NCBI GenBank assembly: GCA_910589595.1
Contig: CAJUTM010000015.1
Coordinates: 6,867 to 70,866 of the forward strand
From: an uncultured Eubacterium sp.
GTDB lineage: Bacteria; Bacillota; Clostridia; Lachnospirales; Lachnospiraceae
DNA length: 64,000 nucleotides
Direction: 5' to 3'
Part shown: in pieces, positions 1 to 9,570 of the stretch
Layout of the letters: every line of letters starts with the position of its first letter
Position numbering within the stretch: the stretch's first letter is position 1
Position numbers and translations under genes: made by a program
Notes under the pieces: model-generated
Database searches by the model: none
What the model was told of the DNA's origin: nothing
What the model saw: the letters and a program-made list of their open reading frames with translations, nothing else

Positions 1-602
1 CCTTTACCCTGATAATCCGGCTGAACGATTACATCCACTATCATATAATACATTCCATCGCCAATTAATCTTCCCATTCCAATCACCGTATTATTATCTA
101 TGGCCGCTACCGAATACAATGTATTTTTTAGACATTTTTCTGTCTGCCCTTTAAAAAAGTTATTCCAATTAACACTTTCCCTGAGCCTGACATAATCGGC
201 ATAACTTATTTCTTTTTCTACATATATCATACCAGACCCCTCTTTCTTTTGATTGTACAATAAATTTTCCCATTCATTTACTTTAAAACCGACAAATACT
301 TTGTCGTCACTGATTATAATCGGACGTTTCACAAGCATTCCATTGGTGGCGAGAAGTTTCAACTGCTCGTCCTCACTCATTGACGGAAGCTTATTTTTCA
401 ATTCCATTTCTTTATAGAGCACGCCACTGGTATTAAAAAACCTTTTCAAGGGAAGCCCGCTTTTCTTATGCCATTCTTTTAATTCATCATAAGAAGGATT
501 GTCCTCCGCAATATGGCGCTCTGAATATTGCAGATTATGCTCATTCAGCCACTTCTCAGCCTTTTTACAAGTTGAACATTTTGGGTAACATACAAATAAC
601 AT
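1..602 (-). CDS. ArsC/Spx-like thioredoxin-fold domain fused to a GNAT acetyltransferase (partial)
   Basis: The reading frame opens at an ATG at 602, behind a good GGAGGAAG ribosome site, and stays open to the window edge, so the C-terminus is missing. Residues 1 to about 118 form a complete ArsC/YusI-like domain: a CSTCKK redox motif at residues 9-14 and a late LLATNGMLVKRPI motif typical of the arsenate reductase/Spx/MgsR group. After a KKEGSG linker the frame runs without a stop into a GNAT domain starting at an internal Met (230), with the acetyl-CoA loop beginning QPDYQGKG at the edge. An SD-like AGAGGGG lies six bases before that internal ATG, so the GNAT part may also be made alone. 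Such domains are usually separate proteins. The domain assignments are firm; that the fused protein is made is an inference. Confidence 0.75.
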   Translation of the reverse strand, partial: MLFVCYPKCSTCKKAEKWLNEHNLQYSERHIAEDNPSYDELKEWHKKSGLPLKRFFNTSGVLYKEMELKNKLPSMSEDEQLKLLATNGMLVKRPIIISDDKVFVGFKVNEWENLLYNQKKEGSGMIYVEKEISYADYVRLRESVNWNNFFKGQTEKCLKNTLYSVAAIDNNTVIGMGRLIGDGMYYMIVDVIVQPDYQGK

Positions 603-862
603 CTTTCTTCCTCCAATTTCTTTTATATTTCATTCAGGTATTGTTGCAATTTATTTTCCGATATTTTCTTAATACATACAATGCCCTGTCAATATCATTA
701 TCTTCCGGATTCACTATTTCCACCCGATTCGACAAACCGCATATATTTTTGCCCTAATCTTCATTCCTGACAGATTTCCTCTAATCTTTTTACAACTTCG
801 GAACTTCTGGCAGGCAGTGTATTGCATATGTCATTCACTGTTGGAATTGGCAAATATGCATT

Positions 863-1162
863 TTAAAAATCAAGACGAAGAAAATTCATCCACTTGTATT
901 TGCTATCGGGTGCTTTACATAAATACTCTATCCCCTCCATCATTTGTTTATGTGCCACATGGATTATATGGATTTCATCCGCCTTTTGATATACCTCAAT
1001 ACCAAGACGTGATAATACTTCATATCTCAACATATCACGATAAAGCGAAACCATAAACTGGTAAAATTGCCGCCACCCATCTTCTAGTTTCCCATTTGGC
1101 ATTTCAAGAGGTGCAATCATATCCAGACAATGTTTAATTGAACGCTGTGTATGCGTTTCCAT
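863..1162 (-). CDS. Small protein of unknown function
   Basis: A 99-residue frame starting at 1162 behind a clear GGAGG site. The protein is rich in aromatic and charged residues (a WRQFYQFMVSLYRDMLRYE stretch near residue 30) and is predicted mostly helical, with no signal peptide or membrane helix. I do not recognise the family. It lies just downstream of toxin-antitoxin remains on the same strand, so it may itself be a leftover of a larger gene. Below it, 603-862 holds only broken frames. Confidence 0.45.
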   Translation of the reverse strand: METHTQRSIKHCLDMIAPLEMPNGKLEDGWRQFYQFMVSLYRDMLRYEVLSRLGIEVYQKADEIHIIHVAHKQMMEGIEYLCKAPDSKYKWMNFLRLDF

Positions 1163-1207
1163 ATTTCTGCCTCCTGATTTCCTTATGCAAACTTATAAAT
1201 CCATACA

Positions 1208-1306
1208 TCAACAGTACCTCTCCACAAACTCCGCCGATGTCAAAATCTCTGGCTTATCAACATCCACGTCTTCCAATAACGAACTCAACACATTTGTATC
1301 AACCAT
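1208..1306 (-). pseudogene. PIN-domain toxin remnant with internal deletion
   Basis: A 32-codon frame begins MVDTNVLSSLL, the hallmark N-terminus of PIN-domain ribonuclease toxins (first catalytic Asp in VDTN), and then jumps to DKPEILTSAEFVERY, which resembles the last strand and helix of the same fold. The roughly 100 central residues that should carry the other acidic residues are absent. The simplest reading is an in-frame internal deletion, which leaves no active nuclease. It sits directly after the antitoxin remnant, as in an intact pair. Confidence 0.55.
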
Positions 1307-1320
1307 TATCCGCAATTATT

Positions 1321-1479
1321 TCACCGCTTTTCCTTTCTTAGTTCCTTAACCATTGCAATAACATCTTCTTCTGTCTCCAAACCAAGTCTCTCCGCCTCTC
1401 CTGCAAAAAATTTGTGACATATATTTCCTCCCAGTATTTTTATTTGCGAATTACTATCCCCCGCTCTTAAATTACCATA
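1321..1479 (-). pseudogene. Antitoxin remnant of the PIN pair
   Basis: The open stretch of 52 codons lacks an ATG, GTG or TTG start at its upstream end and ends FFAGEAERLGLETEED followed by VIAMVKELRKEKR. This tail is the style of small type II antitoxins that precede PIN toxins in clostridia. Its stop lies 14 bases before the toxin remnant start. The 5' part, including the DNA-binding segment, is missing, so I call it a decayed gene. Confidence 0.45.
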
Positions 1480-1851
1480 TCAATACATGATGTGCAAGTA
1501 TAGTCTCTCTGAGAATGGCAAATTGGAAGTGAGCGATAATCCAATTTTATCTCAGCTATGCATGAATAGAAAGCAGGTTATACATTGACTCTTCCAATAA
1601 AGGTAGTATAATAAAAATGTAATAAATAAATTTGGATGCAATTTGCTATTATAGAAAATTTCTTGAAGTTATACCGTACTTAGAGAATTTATATCCCAAT
1701 CTATGAACTTTTTGCTCTTCATTGAAAGTTACTTAAGTATTTCTAAACATAGTTCACATCTTTGGAACATAAATTCCCCAACATACTCCAAGTAAACGTA
1801 ATAACAAACTCCATTATCGGACTTTGCAACAGAGGGGAGAATTTTATAACT
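1480..1851. other. Intergenic, nothing recognised
   Basis: AT-rich sequence between the toxin-antitoxin remains and the chemotaxis receptor. I see no convincing gene, hairpin or repeat. It must hold the promoter of the receptor gene, but no promoter box is clear enough to place. Confidence 0.4.
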
Positions 1852-3560
1852 ATGAACAAAAAAGAAAACATTGAAAAAAACTCACAAGATCTATTTTCAA
1901 AGTATCCACCATTACCGCGGGGGCAGCGATTTTAGGTGTCATTGCCCTTATTATCATATCCAGCTGGTATTCCAATGCATTAAATAATTATGGTTTTGCA
2001 CAGGGAGATATTGGCAGGGCAATGTTTGAATTTGCTGATATCCGCTCATCACTCCGCGCCGCCATCGGGTATGACAATAAAGATGCCATTGACACTGTCG
2101 TAAAGCAGCATGATGAAAAGAAAGTGGCATTTGACAGTGTATTTGCAGAGATAGAAAATACCATTGTATCAAGTGACGGCAGAACTACCTATGATGCCAT
2201 TAAAGCCGAACTGGATAGCTACTGGGAACTAGATGCAAAGATTATGAAGCTGGGTGCTACTACAGACCGGGCTCTCTGCGTTCAGGCACAAGAATTGGCA
2301 TTGTCTGAACTAACGGGAGCATACAACAGCATTTACGACAAATTAGAAGGGCTTCTGAACGTAAAAGTCACAGAGGGAAATCGTTTGAGTACAATACTAA
2401 CTATTGTCAGATGGATTCTTGTTTTAGCAATTCTTTTTGTAATTGCCTTTGCTATGGTATTGTCTACAAAAATCGGAAAGAAAATTGCCAGAAGGATTTC
2501 CATTCCTCTGGGAGAACTGGGTGCGCGTTTGAAAACATTTGCAGCCGGGGATCTTTCTACTCCATTTCCAACGACTGAGACCGGAGATGAAGTAGAACAT
2601 ATGGGAAATGATGCAAGGGAAATGGCGGATAATCTAAATACCATTATTTTTGATATTGAAGAAGTATTAGGTGAAATGGCAAACGGTAATTATACCGTCC
2701 GCTCAAAAGCAGCCGATAGCTATACGGGAAATTTCAAAAAATTGTACGAGTCCATGCGTGGATTAAGAGACCAGATGACCGAAACATTATTATCTATTGG
2801 GGATGCCTCTAATCAGGTATCTGCTGGTTCCGGCGAACTGGCGAACGCATCACAGTGTCTTGCCGAGGGAGCCACAGACCAGGCGAATGCTGTCATAGAA
2901 CTGCACGCAACTATTTCAGATATTACAGAAGCAATGGAAAAGAGCGCACAGAGTGCAGACGATTCCTATGTAAAGGCACAGGAATATGCAAAAGCTGCTG
3001 ATAAGAGCCGTCAGGAAATGGATACGATGATGGCTGCTATGGAGCGAATCAACGACGCCTCCAACAGAATCGGAGATATTATTTCTGAAATCGAATCCAT
3101 TGCGGCACAAACAAATCTTCTGTCACTAAATGCCTCTATAGAAGCCGCCCGTGCCGGCGAATCAGGGCGTGGCTTTGCCGTGGTTGCTGACCAGATTAGA
3201 GAATTGGCAGACCAGAGTGCAAAGGCAGCTATTGATACAAGAGAATTGATTGAAGCTTCCATTAACGAGGTAGCAGAAGGAAACAGCGTAGCAGACCATG
3301 CTTCAACCGCTATTCAATCCATTGTAGAGGGAATTAAGCAGATTGCTGATTTTTCCCAAAATTTAAAAGTCATGATGGAAGAACAGGCAGAGGCAATGCG
3401 GCAGGCAGAAATTGGCGTCAATCAGATTTCAGGTGTCGTAGAGAGCAATGCCGCTACTGCTGAAGAAGCATCTGCAACAAGCGAGCAGTTATCCGCGCAG
3501 GCGATGATGCTGGATAAACTTGTCGGACAATTTGAATTAACAAAAAAGGATTCCATATAA
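1852..3560 (+). CDS. Methyl-accepting chemotaxis protein, frameshifted near the N-terminus
   Basis: Membrane chemoreceptor that would pass ligand signals to CheA/CheW. The uninterrupted frame begins only at Met 2022, inside the periplasmic part. The natural start is the ATG at 1852 (AGAGGGGAG upstream), which encodes MNKKENIEK and then loses frame at a run of seven A (1874-1880). In the other frame the first membrane helix (TAGAAILGVIALIII) follows directly and joins the long frame. Then come a short sensor region, a second helix (about 2395-2460), a HAMP linker and the signalling hairpin with QTNLLSLNASIEAARAGE. One extra A would restore about 570 residues. It could be a sequencing indel, a real mutation, or slippage on A AAA AAC. 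No CheR-binding pentapeptide is seen at the end. Confidence 0.8.
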
Positions 3561-3924
3561 TAAAAAAAGACACCTACTGGTAACAGCTGGCCCACAGGTC
3601 TACCGATAGACGGTTAGCCCAATAATAAGTATATCAAAATAGCCGCTTAGTTCGTCAGACTGGGCGGCTGTTCTGTCAACAAATTTTTTCATCCAAAACT
3701 TAACACTGCCATAAGTCCTAAAATATCCATTGAAATACTATCATACTTCAAAAGGAAGTCTAATCAGATTCCCTTTTTGCAGAATATAGTTCCGTATTTA
3801 CATTTTATGATTATCCAAAATATATAGAGGACAGCAGTTATAATCTAACGCTGTCCTCGAATCATTATTATCATAGAAGAACTGATATTTCCCAGCTCAT
3901 TTACGCCTGAAATGACTTAAGCAA
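3561..3924. other. Intergenic region with one clear inverted repeat
   Basis: Contains a loose AGCCGC/GCGGCT pairing (3641-3669) and the strong inverted repeat listed separately at 3827-3858. No gene is visible in any frame. Confidence 0.4.
3827..3858 (-). terminator. Hairpin, likely terminator of the Big2 fragment
   Basis: Perfect nine-base arms GAGGACAGC and GCTGTCCTC with a 14-base loop. On the minus strand the hairpin is followed by a TATATATTTT tract, suiting termination of the minus-strand fragment upstream. Confidence 0.5.
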
Positions 3925-4236
3925 TCATTTTACAATAACTTTAACTTTCTTGCTTATTCCATTTAAGGCACGTACATAAATAGTACATTTCCCACTCCTT
4001 TTTGCTCTTATCCTGCCTGTTGCAGTCACAGTCACGATTGCCTCATCAGAAGATACATAGCTTAATTTTGCTCCATACATTTTTGAAAGCAGCTTCTTAC
4101 TCCTATCCGCTTTTATAAGTTTTGCACGGATTTGCGCTGATTTTCCTTTCTTTAAAGTATACCTTTTGACACTCCAAACTATCCTCAATTCATCACACAT
4201 TTCCCATATACCGCAAGATTTCTTTGTCTTTCCCAA
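3925..4236 (-). pseudogene. Orphan Big2 (bacterial Ig-like) domain fragment
   Basis: The C-terminal 80 residues show the Big2 pattern: KKGKSAQIRAKL, a YVSSDEAIVTVTATGRIRAK core and a final IYVRALNG strand. Big2 domains normally end long secreted or surface proteins. Here the frame opens at a TTG without a ribosome site and there is no signal peptide, so this is most likely the 3' remnant of a lost surface-protein gene. It is the same type of domain that ends the LRR protein at 38.2-39.3 kb. Confidence 0.55.
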
Positions 4237-4290
4237 CTACCTGTGATATACTGTTATTATAATAATTGAATTATTACATACGGAGTAAAT

Positions 4291-6291
4291 ATGATGATAG
4301 GAAAAGAGCGCAACGACAACAAAATTCAGGCAGTACTGAAAAAGCTGTATCCCCGTATTTCCGGTTTATATTTGATTCTTCCGGAGGAGAGCACTTACGA
4401 GGAATTACAGGCTGATGACTTTTTGAAAGAATACCTTGCCCATAAAGGCACTTTATCGGAGGCGTACCGTCTTCTTTTTTCGAGCAGCAAGAAAAGTTCG
4501 GATACTATCGCCGCCAGCTATGACGCGTTTACGGACGAAACGCTATTTGAAAAGGACAACTTCAGCGGCAGTGTCGATTTGGAGAACAGACGCTACAATT
4601 TTCATATACTCAAAATTTCCGAAAATGAGAGCGTTTTAATGTTTTTTGAAAACATTCACGGGCTGCAGTCCGATAAATTTGAAAAATTGAAAATGGATAC
4701 AATACAGGAAAATTATCTGTTTTCGATGATTGTGGATTTGAAGAATGACACCTGCAAAAATTCCACGACGACCGAGCTCAGCGTAGACCGTCAGGATTAT
4801 TTGGATATCAAATATTCCCAGTGGCGTTACATGATTGCCAACATGTTTTTGCCGGATGATAAGAGTATGTTTCTAATGATGTCGGAACCGGAATACATTA
4901 TCCACCAATTGGAACAAGAGAAACTTTTCAAATTTGAGATTCAAATGCAGAATATGCAGGGGGAGTACATCTGGGTTCGCCTTATGTTTAACCACATGAA
5001 AGGTTTTTCGCGGGAAAATCCCGTATTTGTATATACGGTGCAGGACATTCATGAAGATATGCTCCGTCTGCTGCAACAGGAAAATATCATTGCCGCCGTC
5101 GAGGAAAAAAACCAGCAGCTTACCGATATCAACATGGCAAAGACGGTCTTCATCTCTAATATGTCGCATGAAATCCGCACGCCAATCAATGCGGTTCTTG
5201 GCATGGATGAAATGATTTTGCGCGAAACGACAGACGAGACGATTCGCTCTTATGCCAATGACATAAAAAATGCGGGTAAAATGTTATTGAGCATTATTAA
5301 TGATATTTTGGACTTCTCTAAAATTGAAGTTGGCAAGATGGAAATCATCCCTGTCGAATACCGTGTCGCAGACATGATTCAGGATATTTATAATCTGATT
5401 TCCATCCGCTTAAAAGAAAAACAGCTTGCTTTCCATACTGAAATCGAAGAAACTATTCCCTCGCTTCTGTACGGGGACGAGCTCCGCATTAAGCAGGTCA
5501 TTATCAATATTTTGACTAACGCTGTCAAATATACGGAAACGGGCAGTATTACTTTCCATGTCAGCCATACCAAAATAGATTCCGATAAAATCGGACTGGC
5601 AATCAAAATAACCGATACCGGTATCGGAATGAAGCAGGACGAAATGAAAAATTTATTTACTGCTTTCCAACGTCTGGACGAACAGCGCAACCGCCGTATT
5701 GAGGGCACCGGACTCGGCATGAGTATTGTCGTCCGCCTTTTGGAGCAGATGAACAGCAAATTAGAAGTAAGCAGCGTTTATGGCAAAGGTTCTTCCTTTT
5801 CCTTTATTTTGCCGCAGGAAGTAGCAAATCCGACGCCAATCGGCGCCTTTGATGTCCGCCGGAAACCGCAGGATGAAAAAGCACGAGGAAAACAAAATCT
5901 ATATGCCCCGAAAGCCAGAATATTGGCGGTCGACGACACCCGAACCAACTTAATCGTCGTCAAAGGATTATTGAAGCGCACGGCAATCCAACTGGACTGC
6001 GCCCGAAGCGGCAGGGAATGTCTGGAAATGATTAGAAAAAACCATTACGATTTATTACTGTTAGACCACCTTATGCCGGATATGGACGGAATAGAAACGC
6101 TCGGACATATACGCGGTATGGGAGGAAAGTTTGAAACGCTGCCTGTCATTGCACTCACCGCTAATGTGATGACGGACGCAAGAGAGCGATATATCAATGC
6201 CGGTTTTACTGATTTTCTGGAAAAACCTATTATTGCTTCCAAACTGGACGAGGCATTGCTGACCTATCTTCCACAACACTGTTTCGAATAA
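4291..6291 (+). CDS. Hybrid sensor histidine kinase / response regulator
   Basis: Cytosolic-looking 666-residue phosphorelay kinase without membrane helices. The N-terminal 260 residues are a PAS-like sensor region. The dimerisation/phosphoacceptor box FISNMSHEIRTPINAVLG places the phosphorylated His at about 293. An HATPase domain follows (N box ILTNAVKYTETG near 408, G boxes TDTGIGM and GTGLGMSIV), then a receiver domain (VDDTRTN near 547, phospho-acceptor Asp about 592 in LLLLDHLMP, Lys in FLEKP). There is no HPt domain and no adjacent output regulator, so a partner elsewhere must take the phosphate. The ligand is unknown. The ATG at 4291 sits behind CGGAGTAAAT, with a second ATG in frame directly after. 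Confidence 0.92.
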   Translation: MMIGKERNDNKIQAVLKKLYPRISGLYLILPEESTYEELQADDFLKEYLAHKGTLSEAYRLLFSSSKKSSDTIAASYDAFTDETLFEKDNFSGSVDLENRRYNFHILKISENESVLMFFENIHGLQSDKFEKLKMDTIQENYLFSMIVDLKNDTCKNSTTTELSVDRQDYLDIKYSQWRYMIANMFLPDDKSMFLMMSEPEYIIHQLEQEKLFKFEIQMQNMQGEYIWVRLMFNHMKGFSRENPVFVYTVQDIHEDMLRLLQQENIIAAVEEKNQQLTDINMAKTVFISNMSHEIRTPINAVLGMDEMILRETTDETIRSYANDIKNAGKMLLSIINDILDFSKIEVGKMEIIPVEYRVADMIQDIYNLISIRLKEKQLAFHTEIEETIPSLLYGDELRIKQVIINILTNAVKYTETGSITFHVSHTKIDSDKIGLAIKITDTGIGMKQDEMKNLFTAFQRLDEQRNRRIEGTGLGMSIVVRLLEQMNSKLEVSSVYGKGSSFSFILPQEVANPTPIGAFDVRRKPQDEKARGKQNLYAPKARILAVDDTRTNLIVVKGLLKRTAIQLDCARSGRECLEMIRKNHYDLLLLDHLMPDMDGIETLGHIRGMGGKFETLPVIALTANVMTDARERYINAGFTDFLEKPIIASKLDEALLTYLPQHCFE

Positions 6292-6315
6292 TATTATTAA
6301 AAATATTGATACACT

Positions 6316-6376
6316 AAAAAACCCAAAATCCGGTTCAGGCAGATGAAAAATGCTTTTACCGGATTTTGAGTTTTTT
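6316..6376. terminator. Bidirectional terminator
   Basis: Long inverted repeat AAAACCCAAAATCCGGT / ACCGGATTTTGAGTTTT with A and T runs on the outer sides. It serves both the plus-strand kinase and the converging xylanase gene. Confidence 0.85.
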
Positions 6377-6396
6377 ATCTTTTTAATATATTATAA

Positions 6397-8142
6397 TTAG
6401 TTTGTCGGCTCGAACTGCCAAACCTGATTCGTTCCTTCCCAATATGCGTTCTGCACTACATTCGTATTATCCACTACACGAAGATGAAGTCCGCTCTTAT
6501 CGTTTGTTACCTTTGTCATAATACCAAACTGTCCGGCTTTCGAAGTCGTTTTCAGTTTGAATTGCTGGGCGTCGCCACTATAGGCATGATAAATTCCGAT
6601 ATTCGTATTATCGCTCGTTCCCGCCCCGCTGACGTCGAGCATATAATCGCCGAGTGCGCTTGACAGCGTGCAATAGCCATTATCCAGTTTTCTGAAATAC
6701 CATTTCTGGCCCAGAGCAGATGATTTTGCTCCTGCCTCTACATTTTGTCCTGCTGCCCCTTTATTTCCCGTCACCTGAAGATATTTTCCGGAAGCCGGAT
6801 TTTTAATACAATACCAGCCGTTGGCAAGTGTCGTCGGATTGGTATTAACTGAAGATGATGACTTTAATGTGCAGACAAAAGTAGAAACACTGTTTGCCGG
6901 CAAATATGCCCAGAAGCCATTATCTGTCAAAGCAAGATTAGAAGTCTTTGCCAGATTTTCATTGGAAGCCGTACGATAACGGTCTACCGTTCCGATATTC
7001 TGGCCGTTTACGGTAAATTTCTGGCTGATGGAGGAAGAGCTCTTATTTACTGCAACAATAACCGCTTTTCCGTCTCCCGTATACGCCGAAACATACACTC
7101 CCTGATTCGGCTTTTCCGTTGCCATCACACGTTTATACCCCGGACGCACAAATTTCGAATACTGTGCCATGCAGTAGCCGCGCTTACTGATGGTGCCGTC
7201 CTCTTTCATCGGACTGTAACTTCTCCGAATATACCACCAGACATAGGTCTGCAGATTATTCACCATTGCATTATGTATATGCTCGGAAACTCCTAATGCC
7301 TCCGGCCATCTGTCCGCTGAATTCTGGTCGCTGTTCGGATAGTAAACTTCTGTCATCCAAAGCTGCTTGCCGGCGCCTTTCTGCTGGAACAAAGGCCATG
7401 CAAAATTGCTATACGGAGTACCGTACAAATGAGTTCCCACAATATCTACGTTGGACAGCGCTTTTGAATCATTCAAAATCGGGTCCATAATATTTTTATT
7501 ATAAGAGAACGATTCCGGAGCAATCAGACGGCAATTTATGGAACCGGCATAATATTTCAAAAATGTCACGATTTCACTTGCATTCCACCATGTCCAGTCA
7601 TGTCCGTAATCCGGCTCATTAGCCATGGAAACCGCATACAGATTAACTCCGTTATTCTTCATAAACATCACAAAATTATTGATGTGTGCGGCATACTCAG
7701 CATACTTGTCATGTCGCAGTCTCTTAGCTTTTGTATCCCCATTATGATTGAATGTTTCCAAAAGATTGGCCGGCGGATTCCACGGTGTCGCAAATACGAT
7801 AGCGCCTTTGGCAATCGCCGCTTTGGCAGTAGGAACTTCTTTATACCAATTCCTGCTGTCAGAATCAATAAAAATACGAAGTACGGAAAAACCTAATTGG
7901 TTCGTATTATTGCCAAATGCCGTCTCTCTCTGTCCTGCCGTCAAATCTCCTGCCCATGAAGGATGATTCATACCGCCAAAACCTTTAATTTCCTGATACT
8001 TTGCCGATAAATTGATAACTGCGTCAGAACCACCTGCCGCCTCGGCTTTCTTTTCACTGATTGGAAATACCCCAAGCATCAGCGAAAGCATAATAACCCC
8101 AGCCAATAATGCCTTTATTGGCTTCTTAAATTGTAAACCCAT
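6397..8142 (-). CDS. Secreted glucuronoxylanase, GH30 with ricin-type C-terminal domain
   Basis: Endo-xylanase predicted to cut (glucurono)xylan outside the cell. Residues 1-36 are a signal peptide (ALLAGVIMLSLMLGVFPI, cleavage near AEAA). Residues about 40-430 are a GH30 catalytic barrel with its beta-sandwich; the acid/base Glu is 176 in MANEPDYG and the nucleophile Glu 265 in WMTEVYYP. The YVWWYIRRSYSP stretch and overall layout match the xylanase subfamily GH30_8. From about 440 to the end, GWYCIKNPASGKYLQV and repeated QxW-like units form a ricin-type beta-trefoil (CBM13-like) for binding. The start is supported by an AAGGAGGTTAATG ribosome site. It stands alone between two terminator-like regions. 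Confidence 0.9.
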   Translation of the reverse strand: MGLQFKKPIKALLAGVIMLSLMLGVFPISEKKAEAAGGSDAVINLSAKYQEIKGFGGMNHPSWAGDLTAGQRETAFGNNTNQLGFSVLRIFIDSDSRNWYKEVPTAKAAIAKGAIVFATPWNPPANLLETFNHNGDTKAKRLRHDKYAEYAAHINNFVMFMKNNGVNLYAVSMANEPDYGHDWTWWNASEIVTFLKYYAGSINCRLIAPESFSYNKNIMDPILNDSKALSNVDIVGTHLYGTPYSNFAWPLFQQKGAGKQLWMTEVYYPNSDQNSADRWPEALGVSEHIHNAMVNNLQTYVWWYIRRSYSPMKEDGTISKRGYCMAQYSKFVRPGYKRVMATEKPNQGVYVSAYTGDGKAVIVAVNKSSSSISQKFTVNGQNIGTVDRYRTASNENLAKTSNLALTDNGFWAYLPANSVSTFVCTLKSSSSVNTNPTTLANGWYCIKNPASGKYLQVTGNKGAAGQNVEAGAKSSALGQKWYFRKLDNGYCTLSSALGDYMLDVSGAGTSDNTNIGIYHAYSGDAQQFKLKTTSKAGQFGIMTKVTNDKSGLHLRVVDNTNVVQNAYWEGTNQVWQFEPTN

Positions 8143-8277
8143 TGTAACATTAACCTCCTTAAATTATATTTTTTAATACCTTTCATTATAAAATATAACT
8201 GTATCAGTCATGCCAAACAATGACTTATTGAGAACAAAAATTGATATATTAGGAAAAAAGACAATTTTTTCCTAATC

Positions 8278-9570
8278 CTATTCATACCGCAATGCCTCAA
8301 TGGGGTTCATTTTTGCCACCCGATTGGCAGGATAATAACCGAATAGCACTCCGATAATCATCGAAAACACGACCGCTCCCACGATAGCCGATACGGGAGC
8401 CACTGCCGGATATCCTAACACGGACACCGCAAACGCTCCCAGCAGCAGTCCGAGAATAATTCCCAGTACACCGCCGATTACACAGAGTATCACGGATTCT
8501 ACAATAAACTGAAAACGAATCGCACTGTTTTTTGCGCCAAGCGCTTTCCGCACGCCAATCTCTTTTGTCCGCTCGGTAACGGATACGAGCATAATATTCA
8601 TAATGCCAATCCCGCCTACCAGAAGCGATATTCCCGCAATAAAGGCAATGGCAACAGATACTGACTGTATGACATTGCTCATGGAGCCTTTTATGGAACT
8701 CATCGTCACCGTGCCGATTTGATAGTCTTTATTGCTCCCAAAAAATTTGCGGTTCATATAAGTTTCGATTCGGGCGGCAAAAGCAGCCAGATTCTCTACG
8801 TGAGGGTGGGCGACAATAGTAAACGCTCCATATCCGTCGGCAGAGTGCATAATCTCCCTCCCCGTTGTCACCGGAATGTAGACCGTTGTCACTACATCCT
8901 CCTCCGCCTCCTGCGAAAAGGAATTATCCTCTCTGTATTTGTATACTCCGACAACATAAAAATCATAATTCATATTCCCCGCCGCAATCGTGAGCGGACG
9001 GCCGAGAACGGATTGTCCGCCGCCGGCAGACAGTTGTCCGGCAAGCCTGTCGGATATCATAATCACAGGTCTGCGTTCCTGCACATCTCTCTCTGACAAA
9101 TACCGCCCACACAGAAGCCGGCTGTCATGCGAATCAAAGTACCCCCGATTAATTGCGGAAATGCTCACGTTGGCTGAAGCCCTGCCGGATTGTAAGACGG
9201 CATTACCGATAATTTCATTCAGCGCCACCGAAGCAATCTCTGTCCGGTATTCCCGTTTCACATCGGCTATCATCTCGTCGGTAATACGCTCTTCTTCCTT
9301 ACGGTTCATTTGCTTCTGCGGGTCTCCCATATTCCCGCCATTCACTCTTTCCAACTCCTTATCGCTTTTCTTGCGCAGTCCTGCCGTGATATTATTGGCT
9401 CCCATCTTCACAAAAGTGCGGGTAATGGAATGCGTCAGTGAAGAACTTACCGTCATTATGGCTATCACCGAACCAATGCCGATAATAATACCGAGCATCG
9501 TAAGCACGGCCCGCATTTTATTATTGGCAATCCCCTTAATGCCAAGTTTAATACTCTCCCCAATTAACAT
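8278..9570 (-). CDS. MacB-like ABC transporter permease
   Basis: 430 residues: an N-terminal membrane helix (AVLTMLGIIIGIGSVIAIM), a large extracytoplasmic MacB_PCD domain (about 45-290), then three helices of the FtsX domain with the coupling motif GVRKALGAKNSAI. The family exports peptides, antibiotics or lipoprotein-like cargo with an adaptor and a separate ATPase. Its first 23 bases overlap the end of the adaptor gene, so the two are translated together. No ATPase gene is next to it. Cargo unknown. Confidence 0.88.
   Translation of the reverse strand: MLIGESIKLGIKGIANNKMRAVLTMLGIIIGIGSVIAIMTVSSSLTHSITRTFVKMGANNITAGLRKKSDKELERVNGGNMGDPQKQMNRKEEERITDEMIADVKREYRTEIASVALNEIIGNAVLQSGRASANVSISAINRGYFDSHDSRLLCGRYLSERDVQERRPVIMISDRLAGQLSAGGGQSVLGRPLTIAAGNMNYDFYVVGVYKYREDNSFSQEAEEDVVTTVYIPVTTGREIMHSADGYGAFTIVAHPHVENLAAFAARIETYMNRKFFGSNKDYQIGTVTMSSIKGSMSNVIQSVSVAIAFIAGISLLVGGIGIMNIMLVSVTERTKEIGVRKALGAKNSAIRFQFIVESVILCVIGGVLGIILGLLLGAFAVSVLGYPAVAPVSAIVGAVVFSMIIGVLFGYYPANRVAKMNPIEALRYE

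Noticed and set aside
603..862. Small minus-strand frames below the ArsC-GNAT gene start
   Set aside because: Frames are short, have no ribosome site and no recognisable product; probably decayed sequence.
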